Source of the DNA: Bacteroidales bacterium
Lineage (GTDB): Bacteria; Bacteroidota; Bacteroidia; Bacteroidales; Bacteroidaceae
Length of the DNA stretch: 15,644 bases
Assembly: GCA_004555055.1 (NCBI GenBank)
Contig: SFJN01000040.1
Coordinates: forward strand, 1 to 15,644
Direction: 5' to 3'
The notes beneath the pieces were generated by a model. The model had not been told where the DNA came from. It was given only the letters and a program-made list of their open reading frames with translations, and did no database searches. The translations under genes and the position numbers were made by a program. Positions 1 to 8,140 of this stretch are shown here, piece by piece (position 1 is the stretch's first letter; each line of letters begins with the position of its first letter).

Positions 1-167
1 TTTGAGTGTTGTGTATTTTTTTTGTCGAATTTCTACTCTGTTTCGTCATAAGAAAGTATGTTTGCATCGCGTTTCGAGAGCGGTACGGCCAATGCAGTGT
101 CGTATTCGGCAAATCCTATATTTATGCATTCTCTAAAATAATCCCAGAATTTAAACCTTATTTAGTC

Positions 168-1648
168 ATGGAACAGATGAAATCTTTAGCGTTTCTTTTC
201 TGCAGCCTGTTCACCGTGTGTCCGGTGACAGCGCAGACGGGCGCCTGCATCCGCGAACAGCAGACCACAGTCCCCGTGCCCTATGGGGAGAAGTACGAAT
301 ACCGCATGCATCCTGCCGTGAAAGCCCCTTCGGATGCTTCGCCCGTAACTTCAGAGATAACTACTACCAAGGCAGGAGAACTTGCCGAACTCTTGGGTGA
401 CGCTCTCTACAATACAGACTCGCTGGTGGTTGCCGGACCTATCGACGACACTGATATTCAGACGATGTGGGATGCGTCCTTTAATGGGGTGCTCTCTGCC
501 ATCAATATGGAAAATGCCGTGATGGAGAATGGCATTCTTCCCCAAGATGCCTTCTTCCATGGTTTGGAACAGATAGATCTCGACCACGGATATATCTATC
601 TGATTCGTCTGCGAAACATCATCCTTCCCAAGGAACTCGATGTGATAGGGCAAGATGCCTTTTTGTATGCAGCCAATCTGGAGCAGGTTACCTTGCCCAA
701 AAGGCTCCGTGCAATCGACGAATACGCCTTCTCGGATTGCGTGAAACTGCAAACCAGTCCGTTAATCATTCCGGAAGGTACAGAAGTGATAAGTGGCTAC
801 GCATTTCTTAGTTGCGGCAAGCTCCGTGAGGTTGTGCTCCCCTCGTCCATCCGGGAACTGGGGGAAGGTGCATTCTTTTCTGCCAAAATCACCTCCATCA
901 ATTTGCCCGAAGGCTTGGAGACGTTGGGCAACTGCGCCTTTTATGGCAGTAATCTGAAAGAAGTGGTGATACCGGGCTCTTGCCGGAATTATGAAGGTAC
1001 CGAACATTTTTCAAGAACTATGAGATGGAGCGGGTGCGTGTCTGCGAGGGCGTGGAAATCATTCCCAAATCATGTTTTGAATATAACATGTGTGTGAAGG
1101 AAGTGCAACTGCCCACGACGCTGAAACGTATCTGTAGAAATGCCTTTCATTGGTGCAGTGAAATCAAGGAACTGGAACTTCCGAACGGTTTGGAAGTGGT
1201 AGAAGCCTATGCATTCAACAAAATCACGGCATTGGAGCAGGTTCTGCTCCCTCCCACGCTGAAGGAGCTCGGAAAGGAAATCTTTGGTTCCTGCCCCAGC
1301 CTGCAGCGCCTATACTGTATGGCCACGGAGCCCCCGGTGTGCGTGCCGGAGGATGACGACGCCACCCCCTTCGGCATTGCACATTCCAAGGGTTTGGAAA
1401 GTCCCATTTCGCGCATTACGGTATATGTCCCTGTGGGATGTGCCGAAAAGTATCGCAACGCATGGGGCTGGGACTGTTTTGCCCACATTGAGGAGACGGA
1501 CGACTTTCCGAGCACAGGCATTGCCCTTCCGCACATTGATGCGGCGGAGCAACCCACCGTCCTTTATGACCTGACGGGACGACGCCTGAAGGATGCCTCG
1601 CATGGTCGCGTGTTCATCCAGGGAGGCAGGAAAATGCTGAACCCTTGA
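168..1648 (+). pseudogene. BspA-like leucine-rich repeat secreted protein, interrupted by one frameshift
   Basis: This encodes a secreted or surface protein of the BspA / LRR_5 type. The likely start is ATG 168 or ATG 177; the latter gives MKSLAFLFCSLFTVCPVTAQ, a convincing signal peptide. The frame is open further upstream to base 6, but that extension hides the signal sequence internally. From about 600 the translation shows repeats of the LRR_5 pattern (LxxVxLPxxLxxIxxxAFxxC). This frame ends at 1097, while the same repeat pattern resumes in another frame (open from 995, first ATG 1025) and runs to 1648. Restoring one base near the T5 tract at 1007-1011 gives one product of about 490 residues. 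The C-terminus holds a typical repeat-capping stretch (YVPVGCAEKYRNAWGW) and a closing VLYDLTGRRL...GRVFIQGGRKML segment, as in many Prevotella secreted proteins. Such proteins are linked to adhesion, but no ligand can be read here. The shift may be a true mutation, phase variation or a sequence error. Confidence 0.8.
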
Positions 1649-1739
1649 CAGGCATGGGGACGGGAATTACGGTATGAGGTGCACCTCGTTGTCCGCCGTT
1701 TCCCTCTCCGTCCCTCTTTCGATTTATCCATGAATACTT

Positions 1740-1788
1740 AGCCGGCAGACTACGGACCTTGTGTCCGTGGCCTGCCGGCTTCCGTTTT
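1740..1788 (+). terminator. Rho-independent terminator after the LRR gene
   Basis: AGCCGGCAG (1740-1748) pairs with CTGCCGGCT (1772-1780), and inside it ACGGAC (1752-1757) pairs with GTCCGT (1763-1768) around a five-base loop. A small 3x3 internal loop separates the two stems. A T-rich stretch (TCCGTTTTCC) follows. The position, about 90 bases after the LRR stop codon and on the same strand, fits an end of transcription. On the other strand there is no T tract after the hairpin. Confidence 0.75.
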
Positions 1789-1929
1789 CCATGTAGAACA
1801 CGATGAAACCCCTCCGGTGTGCTCAACGGGAAACGGCCGTAATCGGGGGAATATCTTGTTTTGACAACACATTATCGTGAGGATGTGAAAAAAATACAAA
1901 TACGATGATGACAGCCGAAAAAAACGCTT

Positions 1930-1967
1930 TTTGCACGGCATATAATAGTGTTTTTTTCGTAAATTTG
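1930..1967 (+). promoter_or_regulatory. Candidate Bacteroidetes-type promoter for the oad operon
   Basis: TAAATTTG at 1960-1967 matches the Bacteroidetes -7 consensus TAnnTTTG. A TTTG at 1930-1933 could be the -33 box, but the gap of 26 bases is longer than the usual 19-21, so only the -7 element is well supported. Transcription would start near 1974 and leave a leader of about 190 bases before oadG. The surrounding DNA is much richer in A and T than the flanking genes. Confidence 0.45.
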
Positions 1968-2162
1968 CCGCGGAGGTTTTCCTTTTTTGCCCTCCTTGCT
2001 TTCCCATCTTTTGGTGAGAATCCTTGGCTTTCCCGGCAATGCATCCGGATGCAGCTACAAAGGTACTGCAAAGGATGGGGTGGGGGAGTATAAGAAGGGG
2101 GCTAAGACACAAAAACGAAGAGCGAATCTCAAGTTTCCGCACATACCATAACAGACAATATA

Positions 2163-2465
2163 ATGGAGAATTTAGCACTATCGCTACAGTTGCTCGTCGT
2201 GGGTATGCTCACGGTTTTTGCCATACTGCTCATAGTCATCTATGGCAGCAAGGCACTCATCACCATTGTCAACCAGGTGGCACCCGAAGGCGAAAGCACC
2301 CGCAAACAGAAGATGGCCGTGCAGACCTCTGCCGCCATTCTCGCTCCTGAGCCTTCGACGCCCCAGTCGGCGAGCATCGATGCCGCCACCATGGAAGTGC
2401 TCCAGCAGGCTGTGGCACAGCTCACCAAAGGCAAGGGACGCATACTGCAGGCCACAAAGGTGTAG
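2163..2465 (+). CDS. oadG: OadG-like gamma subunit of a sodium-pumping decarboxylase
   Basis: This is a 100-residue small membrane protein. Residues about 5-27 form one hydrophobic helix (LLVVGMLTVFAILLIVIYG), followed by a polar, Pro/Ala-containing cytoplasmic tail that ends in a short helical segment. That layout and length fit the gamma chain of oxaloacetate or methylmalonyl-CoA decarboxylases, which anchors and assembles the alpha and beta subunits. Small gamma chains diverge strongly, so the call leans on the neighbours: a carboxyltransferase/biotin alpha subunit begins 58 bases downstream, then the beta subunit, giving the classical G-A-B order. The A-rich sequence before ATG 2163 has no Shine-Dalgarno motif, as is normal for Bacteroidetes. 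Confidence 0.85.
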   Translation: MENLALSLQLLVVGMLTVFAILLIVIYGSKALITIVNQVAPEGESTRKQKMAVQTSAAILAPEPSTPQSASIDAATMEVLQQAVAQLTKGKGRILQATKV

Positions 2466-2523
2466 GTGACAGCATACCCCAAATCAGAACACGAACAAGC
2501 AAAGACACACAGAAACAAAGAAT

Positions 2524-4374
2524 ATGAAAGAAATAAGACTAAGCCTCGTCTTCCGCGACATGTGGCAGAGTGCGGGCAAATACCAGCCCCGCGTCGACCA
2601 GCTCCTCAAGATAGCCCCTGTCATCATCCGCATGGGATGCTTCGACCGCGTGGAGACAAATGGTGGAGGTTTCGAACAGGTGAACCTCCTTTTCGGCGAG
2701 AACCCCAACAAGGCGGTACGTGCGTGGACACGTCCCTTCCGCGAGGCCGGCATCCAGACACATATGCTCGACCGTGCGCTCAACGGCCTCCGCATGAGTC
2801 CCTGCCCCAAGGACCTGCGCCAGCTTTTCTATAAGGTGAAGCATGCGCAGGGTACCGACATCACCCGAATCTTCTGCGGACTGAACGACGAGCGCAATGT
2901 CATCCCCTCCATCCAATATGCCAAAGCGGCCGGCATGATAGCCCAGGCAGCCCTCTGCATCACCCATAGCCCCATCCACAGCGTAGACTATTATGTGGCC
3001 CTTGCCGACAAGTTTGTCAAGGCCGGTGCCGACGAAATATGCCTGAAGGACATGGCCGGCATCGGACGTCCCGACTCACTCGGGCGCATCTGTGCCGGCA
3101 TCAAGGCCCAGCACCCCGATATCACCGTACAGTATCACGGACATGCCGGCCCCGGATTCTGCATGGCCTCCATACTCGAGGTCTGCAAAAACGGGTGCGA
3201 CTATGTGGACGTGGGCATGAGTCCCCTTTCGTGGGGAACCGGACACGCCGATGTCATTGCCGTGCAGGAGATGCTCAAGGATGCCGGTTTCAAGGTGAAG
3301 GAAATCAACATGGAGGCATACATGGAGGCACGCACCCTCATCCAGGAAATGTGCGACGACTTCCTCGGGTACTATATCCCCGCCCTCAACCACCTGAACA
3401 ATGCGCTGCTCATCAAGCCCGGACTGCCCGGAGGCATGATGGGGTCGCTGATGACCGACCTTGAGGACAACCTGGCAAGCCTGAACAAATGGAAGAAGAA
3501 GAACGGTCAGCCCGAACTCACCACCGACCAGCTCCTTGTGAAACTCTTCGATGAGGTGGCCTACGTATGGCCTAAGGTGGGATATCCCACACTCGTTACC
3601 CCCTTCAGTCAGTATGTGAAGAACCTTGCCCTCACCAATGTCATGCAGATGGAGAAGGGCCGTGGGCGGTGGACCATGATTGCCGACAACATCTGGGACA
3701 TGATTCTCGGCAAGGCCGGTAAGCTTCCCGGAAACGTCGACCCCGAAATCATTGCCATCGCTGCAGAGCAGGGCCGTGAGTTCATGACCACCGACCCCCA
3801 GCTCAACTATCCCGACGACCTCGATGTCTACCGCGAGAAGATGCGTGCCAACGGATGGCCTGTGGGCGAAGACGAAGAGGAACTCTTTGAATACTCCATG
3901 CATCCCGCACAGTACGAGGCTTTCAAGAGCGGAAAGGCAAAGGCCGACTTCCTGGCCGACCTCGAAAAGCGCAAGGCAGCCGAACAGCCACAGGAGCAGG
4001 TTGCAGAGATGCCCCGTACCATCACCGTTTCGCTCAACGGACAGAACTACAAGCTCAATGTAGGTTACGGCGATGAAATGCCCGAACCCACCACCGCTCC
4101 CGTGGCAACCGGAGGCGCAGACCTCGATACGCTTGCCGGTGAGGACGTCACCGCTCCCATCGAAGGCAAGTTCTACCGCGTCAAGGATGCCCAGGAAGTG
4201 GCGAAGTATGTCGGAGATAAGGTCAAGAAGGGCGATATTCTCGGTTACATCGAGGCCATGAAGACCTACAATGCCATCCGTGCGGAGTTCGACGGTACCA
4301 TTGTGGCCATCCTTTTCAATTCGGGCGACCCTGTCGAAGAGGACGATGTCATCATCAAAATTGCCAAAGGATAA
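2524..4374 (+). CDS. oadA: Oxaloacetate decarboxylase alpha / pyruvate carboxylase subunit B-type protein with biotin domain
   Basis: A 616-residue protein in two parts. Residues 1 to about 300 form a carboxyltransferase TIM barrel of the OadA/pyruvate carboxylase B/transcarboxylase 5S family. It has R11-D12 in VFRDMWQS, the active-site lysine K175 in CLKDMAG, and metal-binding H205 and H207 in YHGHAGPG. The conserved carboxylase domain continues to about 470. A short charged linker leads to a biotin-attachment domain at about 540-616, with biotinyl lysine K580 in EAMKTYN; the usual residue after that lysine is Met, here Thr. The protein moves carboxyl from its substrate to biotin. With oadG and oadB beside it, Na+-coupled decarboxylation of oxaloacetate is the likely role. 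A part in pyruvate carboxylase with a biotin carboxylase encoded elsewhere is the main alternative. Codon use is strongly biased to C-ending codons, which suggests high expression. Confidence 0.92.
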   Translation: MKEIRLSLVFRDMWQSAGKYQPRVDQLLKIAPVIIRMGCFDRVETNGGGFEQVNLLFGENPNKAVRAWTRPFREAGIQTHMLDRALNGLRMSPCPKDLRQLFYKVKHAQGTDITRIFCGLNDERNVIPSIQYAKAAGMIAQAALCITHSPIHSVDYYVALADKFVKAGADEICLKDMAGIGRPDSLGRICAGIKAQHPDITVQYHGHAGPGFCMASILEVCKNGCDYVDVGMSPLSWGTGHADVIAVQEMLKDAGFKVKEINMEAYMEARTLIQEMCDDFLGYYIPALNHLNNALLIKPGLPGGMMGSLMTDLEDNLASLNKWKKKNGQPELTTDQLLVKLFDEVAYVWPKVGYPTLVTPFSQYVKNLALTNVMQMEKGRGRWTMIADNIWDMILGKAGKLPGNVDPEIIAIAAEQGREFMTTDPQLNYPDDLDVYREKMRANGWPVGEDEEELFEYSMHPAQYEAFKSGKAKADFLADLEKRKAAEQPQEQVAEMPRTITVSLNGQNYKLNVGYGDEMPEPTTAPVATGGADLDTLAGEDVTAPIEGKFYRVKDAQEVAKYVGDKVKKGDILGYIEAMKTYNAIRAEFDGTIVAILFNSGDPVEEDDVIIKIAKG

Positions 4375-4473
4375 GGCAAGAACCGTAGCGTTTCCGTACA
4401 GCCATAAGGGTCAAGGTCCGTCATTCCCGGTCTTTGTCGCGGCTCGGAAACGAAGGTTGAAAACCAACTTATA

Positions 4474-5730
4474 ATGGTTATTATGGACGTTATATACAAT
4501 ATATTCGATCGCCTGTATACGATGACGGCCTTCAGCGACATTGTTGCCGACCCCACCTTCATCGTCATGTACCTGCTGGCCTTCGGCCTCCTCTATCTGG
4601 GCATCGTCAAGAAGTACGAGCCCCTGCTCCTCATTCCCATTGCCTTCGGCGTGCTCATCGCCAACTTTCCCGGGGGGGACATGGGAGTGATACAGGCCGA
4701 CTCGCAGGGCTTCGTGACATTGCCCGACGGGACGAAGGAAATCATCTGGGACATGCCCCTGCACAAGATTGCACATGAACTCGGCCTGATGAACTTCATC
4801 TACTATATGCTCATCAAGACCGGCCTGCTCCCGCCCATCATCTTCATGGGTGTCGGGGCCCTCACCGACTTCGGTCCCATGCTCCGCAACCTCAAGCTTG
4901 CCATCTTCGGTGCCGCCGCACAGATGGGCATCTTCAGTGTTCTCATTGTCAGCATCCTTGTAGGATTCACTCCCCAGGAGGCCGCATCGCTCGGAATCAT
5001 CGGTGGTGCCGACGGACCGACAGCCATCTTCACCACCATCAAGCTGGCACCGCATCTGCTCGGCCCCATCGCCATTGCCGCATACAGCTACATGGCCCTT
5101 GTGCCCGTCATCATTCCATTGGTCGTGAAATGCTTCTGTACGAAGCAGGAACTGATGATCAACATGAAGGAGCAGGACAAGCTCTATCCCAACAACACCG
5201 AAATCCGCAACCTCCGGGTGCTGAAGATTATCTTCCCCATTGCCGTCACCACCATTGTGGCCCTCTTTGTGCCCACGGCAGTGCCCCTTGTTGGCATGCT
5301 CATGTTCGGAAACCTCATCAAGGAGGTCGGTGCATCCACCAGCCGCCTCTACGATGTCGCCGCCAATTCCATCATGAACACCGCCACCATCTTCCTCGGT
5401 CTTTCCGTGGGAGCGACGATGACCGCCAAGGCATTCCTCAATGTCCAGACGCTGGGCATCGTGGCAGGCGGATTCTGTGCCTTTGCCCTTTCCATCGCAT
5501 CCGGCATCTTCATGGTGAAGATATGGAACATCTTTGCCAAAAAGAAGATCAATCCGCTCATCGGGGCCACCGGTCTGTCGGCTGTCCCCATGGCAAGCCG
5601 TGTCTGCAATGAGATATCCACGAAGTACGACCCCAAGAACCATGTTCTCAACTATTGCATGGCCTCCAACATTGCCGGTGTAGTAGGTTCGGCAGTTGCT
5701 GCGGGCGTGCTCATTTCCTTCCTTGGATAG
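4474..5730 (+). CDS. oadB: Sodium ion-translocating decarboxylase beta subunit
   Basis: A 418-residue integral membrane protein of the OadB/MmdB/GcdB family. It couples decarboxylation of carboxybiotin to export of Na+. Seen here are a hydrophobic N-terminal region (about 28-65), the family motif GVGALTDFGPML (126-137), the signature IIGGADGPTAIF (175-186) whose D180 corresponds to the essential aspartate of Klebsiella OadB, and a C-terminal block with NAGVVG-like helices (SNIAGVVGSAVAAGVLISFLG). The length is normal for the family. A second in-frame ATG at 4483 is possible. It lies 99 bases after oadA with no terminator between them, so it should be co-transcribed. A strong hairpin ends the unit at 5780-5821. 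Which acid is decarboxylated is set by the alpha subunit. Confidence 0.95.
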   Translation: MVIMDVIYNIFDRLYTMTAFSDIVADPTFIVMYLLAFGLLYLGIVKKYEPLLLIPIAFGVLIANFPGGDMGVIQADSQGFVTLPDGTKEIIWDMPLHKIAHELGLMNFIYYMLIKTGLLPPIIFMGVGALTDFGPMLRNLKLAIFGAAAQMGIFSVLIVSILVGFTPQEAASLGIIGGADGPTAIFTTIKLAPHLLGPIAIAAYSYMALVPVIIPLVVKCFCTKQELMINMKEQDKLYPNNTEIRNLRVLKIIFPIAVTTIVALFVPTAVPLVGMLMFGNLIKEVGASTSRLYDVAANSIMNTATIFLGLSVGATMTAKAFLNVQTLGIVAGGFCAFALSIASGIFMVKIWNIFAKKKINPLIGATGLSAVPMASRVCNEISTKYDPKNHVLNYCMASNIAGVVGSAVAAGVLISFLG

Positions 5731-5779
5731 CAGTTCCGCCCTTATCGCGGAATGCTTTCCTCACAGGGGCGTATACACT

Positions 5780-5822
5780 TCCTCCTGCGGCAATTCCTGT
5801 CGATTACCGCAGGAGGATTTTC
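5780..5822 (+). terminator. Rho-independent terminator after oadB
   Basis: TCCTCCTGCGG (5780-5790) pairs perfectly with CCGCAGGAGGA (5807-5817), an 11-base stem with a 16-base loop, followed directly by TTTT. A weaker stem, TTCCGC (5734-5739) with GCGGAA (5747-5752), lies just after the oadB stop codon. The strong hairpin separates the oad operon from the next gene, although that gene begins only 38 bases later and no promoter is evident between them. Confidence 0.8.
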
Positions 5823-5859
5823 TGATTCCACCATATCCACCAATACAACACTACGCATC

Positions 5860-6594
5860 ATGCAAGTAAAGATTCATACCACCATGGGCGACATCACTGT
5901 CCGCCTCTACGACGAGACACCCCTTCACCGCGACAATTTCGTCAAACTCGTACAGGAGGGCTATTACAACGGCACGCTTTTCCACCGTGTCATCAAGGAT
6001 TTCATGATACAAGGCGGTGATCCCGACTCCAAGGGTGCACCTTCCGACCGCATGCTCGGCATGGGCGGGCCGGACTACACCATCCCGGCAGAGATTCTTC
6101 CGCAGTTCGTCCACAAGCGCGGAGCACTTGCTGCGGCACGTCAGGGCGACGAGGTGAATCCTGAGCGCAGGAGCAGTGGCAGCCAGTTCTACATTGTATG
6201 GGGAAAGGCGTATAACGAGGGACAGTTGCGGCAACTGGACAGACAACTCGAGATGCAGGCACTGCAGACGGCCTTCAACCGGCTGGTCAACGAGCGGCGT
6301 GCCGACATCATGCAACTGCGTCGCAACCGCGACCATGCCGCACTTCAGATCCTGCAGGAAGAACTCCAGACGCTCGCAACGGCCGAGGTAAAGGCCCATC
6401 CTGTGGCACTCTCCGACCACCAGCGCGAGGTGTATGCCACCATTGGCGGCACTCCACACCTCGACGGACAGTACACCGTCTTCGGAGAGGTAGTGGAAGG
6501 CCTCGATGTGGTTGGGAAAATCGAACAGGCTGCCACCGGACGTGGCGACCGGCCCTTGGAGGACATTGCCATGACGCTCACACTTATCGACTGA
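5860..6594 (+). CDS. Cyclophilin-type peptidylprolyl isomerase with helical insertion
   Basis: A 244-residue cytoplasmic protein of the cyclophilin family, which catalyses cis-trans isomerisation of peptidyl-proline bonds. Core motifs are FHRVIKDFMIQGGDP (41-55, catalytic R43, plus F48 and Q51), the ALAAAR strand (89-94), SGSQFYIV (107-113) and LDGQYTVFGEV (201-211). Between the last two is an insertion of about 80 residues (116-196) rich in Arg, Glu, Gln and Leu, probably a helical hairpin or coiled coil. It makes the protein longer than the usual 160-180 residues. ATG 5860 was chosen because it begins at the conserved first strand (MQVKIHTTMGDITVRLY). The open frame back to 5752 crosses the upstream terminator and adds nothing conserved. 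No signal peptide is present. Confidence 0.93.
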   Translation: MQVKIHTTMGDITVRLYDETPLHRDNFVKLVQEGYYNGTLFHRVIKDFMIQGGDPDSKGAPSDRMLGMGGPDYTIPAEILPQFVHKRGALAAARQGDEVNPERRSSGSQFYIVWGKAYNEGQLRQLDRQLEMQALQTAFNRLVNERRADIMQLRRNRDHAALQILQEELQTLATAEVKAHPVALSDHQREVYATIGGTPHLDGQYTVFGEVVEGLDVVGKIEQAATGRGDRPLEDIAMTLTLID

Positions 6595-6703
6595 ACAGCC
6601 TGCGGCTGCCTGGGAGTGTCTTTTGACATTCCGGGTGGTCACCGTGTCTTTTTTTTCGATACTCCACAAACGTTTTCCACAGTTTCCTCTTTTTTCTCCC
6701 CTT

Positions 6704-7930
6704 ATGAATATCGCCATCATCGGCGCCGGTGCCGCAGGATGCTTCGCCGCCATCGAACTCAAACGCCGTATGCCCCAGGCGAGCGTCACCCTTTACGAGG
6801 CTGGTACGCGGCCGTTGGCGAAAGTGGCAGTTACCGGTGGCGGACGCTGTAACCTGACAAACAGTTTTGCCGCGGTGAAAAGTCTCGACAAAGTCTATCC
6901 GCGAGGTGCAAAACTCATGAAGCGCCTACTGAAGGAGTTCAGCCATCGCGACGCTTACGAGTGGTTTGAGCGCGCAGGAGTGCGGCTGCTGACGCAGGAC
7001 GACGAGTGCGTATTCCCGGTTTCGCAGGATGCCATGGAGATTGTCCATACCCTTCTCCGCATGCTCCGTGTGTCGCATGTCGACATCTGCACCCGGCATC
7101 GTTTGACGTGCCTTGAGCATTTGGGCGACATTTATCGCTTGACCTTCGCACGTCCCGACATGTCGGAGCCCACCGTCGTGGAGGCCGATGCGGTGGTGGT
7201 GACTACCGGTGGCAGCCCGCGACCGACGGGGCTCGACATGCTGCGGCCTTTGGAACTTGAAATCGTGCCTCCCGTACCCTCGCTTTTCAGCCTCTGTCTG
7301 CCCGGACACCCGTTGAACGGACTGATGGGAACGGTGGTGGAAAACGCCGTTGTGGGCATTCCCGGTACAAAGATGAAGGCCGAGGGACCGCTCCTCATCA
7401 CGCATTGGGGGCTCAGCGGACCGGCGGTCTTAAAACTGTCGTCGTATGCCGCGCGGATGCTTCAGGAAAACGGATACAGATGCCGTATCGCCGTCAACTG
7501 GTTCGGCAATCAGAAGGAGCAGGCGGTGGTGCAGGAACTGCAGGAATTGGCATCGCGGCACAGCCAGAAGCAGTTGCAATCGGCTTATCCCTCCGTCTTC
7601 AACGCCCGACTTTGGCGCTACCTTGTCACCTGTTGCAAGCTCCGGCCCGACTGCCGTTGGGGCGAACTGCAGTCCGGCACTTTTGTGCGTATGGCCGCCA
7701 TGCTCACGAATCATGTCCTGGAAGTGGACGGAAAGAACCGCTTCAAGGAGGAGTTTGTGACCTGTGGTGGCGTGGCGCTTTCCAATGTCGATGCCTCTAC
7801 CCTCGAATGCCGTTCCCACCCGCGGCTCTTCTTTGCCGGCGAGGTGCTCGATGTCGATGCCATCACCGGTGGCTTCAATCTGCAGGCGGCATGGACCATG
7901 GGATATGTGGTGGCGGCACATCTGCAGTAG
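6704..7930 (+). CDS. YhiN/HI0933-type NAD(P)/FAD-dependent oxidoreductase
   Basis: A 408-residue flavoprotein of the HI0933/YhiN (BaiN-like) family. It has the N-terminal dinucleotide-binding motif GAGAAG (7-12) in a beta-alpha-beta fold with the ribose-binding acid E32, the family motif VTGGGRCNLTN (43-53), a TTGGSPRPTG segment in the FAD domain, and the C-terminal motif FAGEVLDVDAITGGFNLQAAW that closes the FAD site. ATG 6704 puts the dinucleotide motif at its usual distance from the start. The upstream frame extension from 6623 is not conserved in character. The physiological substrate of most family members is unknown. The BaiN assignment (bile-acid intermediates) made for some homologues should not be transferred here. 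The gene may be read with the isomerase 109 bases upstream, since no good terminator separates them. Confidence 0.9.
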   Translation: MNIAIIGAGAAGCFAAIELKRRMPQASVTLYEAGTRPLAKVAVTGGGRCNLTNSFAAVKSLDKVYPRGAKLMKRLLKEFSHRDAYEWFERAGVRLLTQDDECVFPVSQDAMEIVHTLLRMLRVSHVDICTRHRLTCLEHLGDIYRLTFARPDMSEPTVVEADAVVVTTGGSPRPTGLDMLRPLELEIVPPVPSLFSLCLPGHPLNGLMGTVVENAVVGIPGTKMKAEGPLLITHWGLSGPAVLKLSSYAARMLQENGYRCRIAVNWFGNQKEQAVVQELQELASRHSQKQLQSAYPSVFNARLWRYLVTCCKLRPDCRWGELQSGTFVRMAAMLTNHVLEVDGKNRFKEEFVTCGGVALSNVDASTLECRSHPRLFFAGEVLDVDAITGGFNLQAAWTMGYVVAAHLQ

Positions 7931-8055
7931 ATAACCGGCAGATACGGTGCAGATTCCTTTTTTTCTGCGTCTTTTTTCTTTGCGTTCCTTCCAGACGAAG
8001 CCTGAGCTGTATGGTTTGCAGTCCGGATGGGCCTGTTATACGTCAGAATACAAAG

Positions 8056-8100
8056 ATCAGCACGGCAGAATCCTGTGTGGGTTCTGCCGTGCTGATTTTG
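8056..8100. terminator. Long hairpin between convergent genes, likely bidirectional terminator
   Basis: ATCAGCACGGCAGAA (8056-8070) pairs perfectly with TTCTGCCGTGCTGAT (8082-8096). The stem can extend by three more pairs (one G-T) to a five-base loop. TTTTGCTTT follows on the plus strand and CTTTG on the minus strand. It lies between the oxidoreductase (ending at 7930) and the outer-membrane protein gene on the other strand (ending at 8141), so it can serve both. It is stronger in the plus direction. Confidence 0.8.
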
Positions 8101-8140
8101 CTTTAATTGCCTACTTGTCTTTGTTTTCCGTAATTCCTGA

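Larger units (their letters stand above)
1649..2162. other. Non-coding stretch between the LRR gene and the oad operon
   Basis: About 510 bases with no credible gene. It holds a 12-base palindrome (GAGGTGCACCTC, 1676-1687), the terminator at 1740-1780, an AT-rich part with a promoter candidate at 1960-1967, a 14-base perfect palindrome (TGCATCCGGATGCA, 2040-2053) and a purine-rich then A-rich run up to the oadG start at 2163. The short open frames here have no signal peptide, no recognisable domain and unlike codon use, so I do not call them. Confidence 0.6.

Noticed and set aside
6..167. Upstream extension of the LRR gene start
   Set aside because: The added residues precede a normal signal peptide beginning at 168 or 177, and their AT-rich DNA looks intergenic. 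No promoter could be assigned with confidence in this part.
1905..2093. Possible 62-residue leader peptide upstream of oadG
   Set aside because: It spans the promoter candidate, has a composition unlike real genes here and shows no feature pointing to translation.
4389..4452. Eight-base inverted repeat CGTTTCCG / CGGAAACG between oadA and oadB
   Set aside because: The arms are 48 bases apart and no T tract follows. A match of eight bases is within chance for a gap of this size.
4411..5643. 410-codon open frame on the minus strand opposite oadB
   Set aside because: The plus-strand OadB has all family motifs. The antisense product is rich in His, Gly, Asp and Glu, as expected from reading C-biased codons backwards, and shows no domain.
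6596..6640. CAGCC-TGC-GGCTG stem after the isomerase stop codon as a terminator
   Set aside because: The five-base stem with a three-base loop is weak and the following T run is interrupted, so termination is doubtful.
5851..6789. 312-codon open frame on the minus strand opposite the isomerase gene
   Set aside because: It overlaps a well-supported cyclophilin and the start of the flavoprotein gene. It has no recognisable motif and is a by-product of codon bias.
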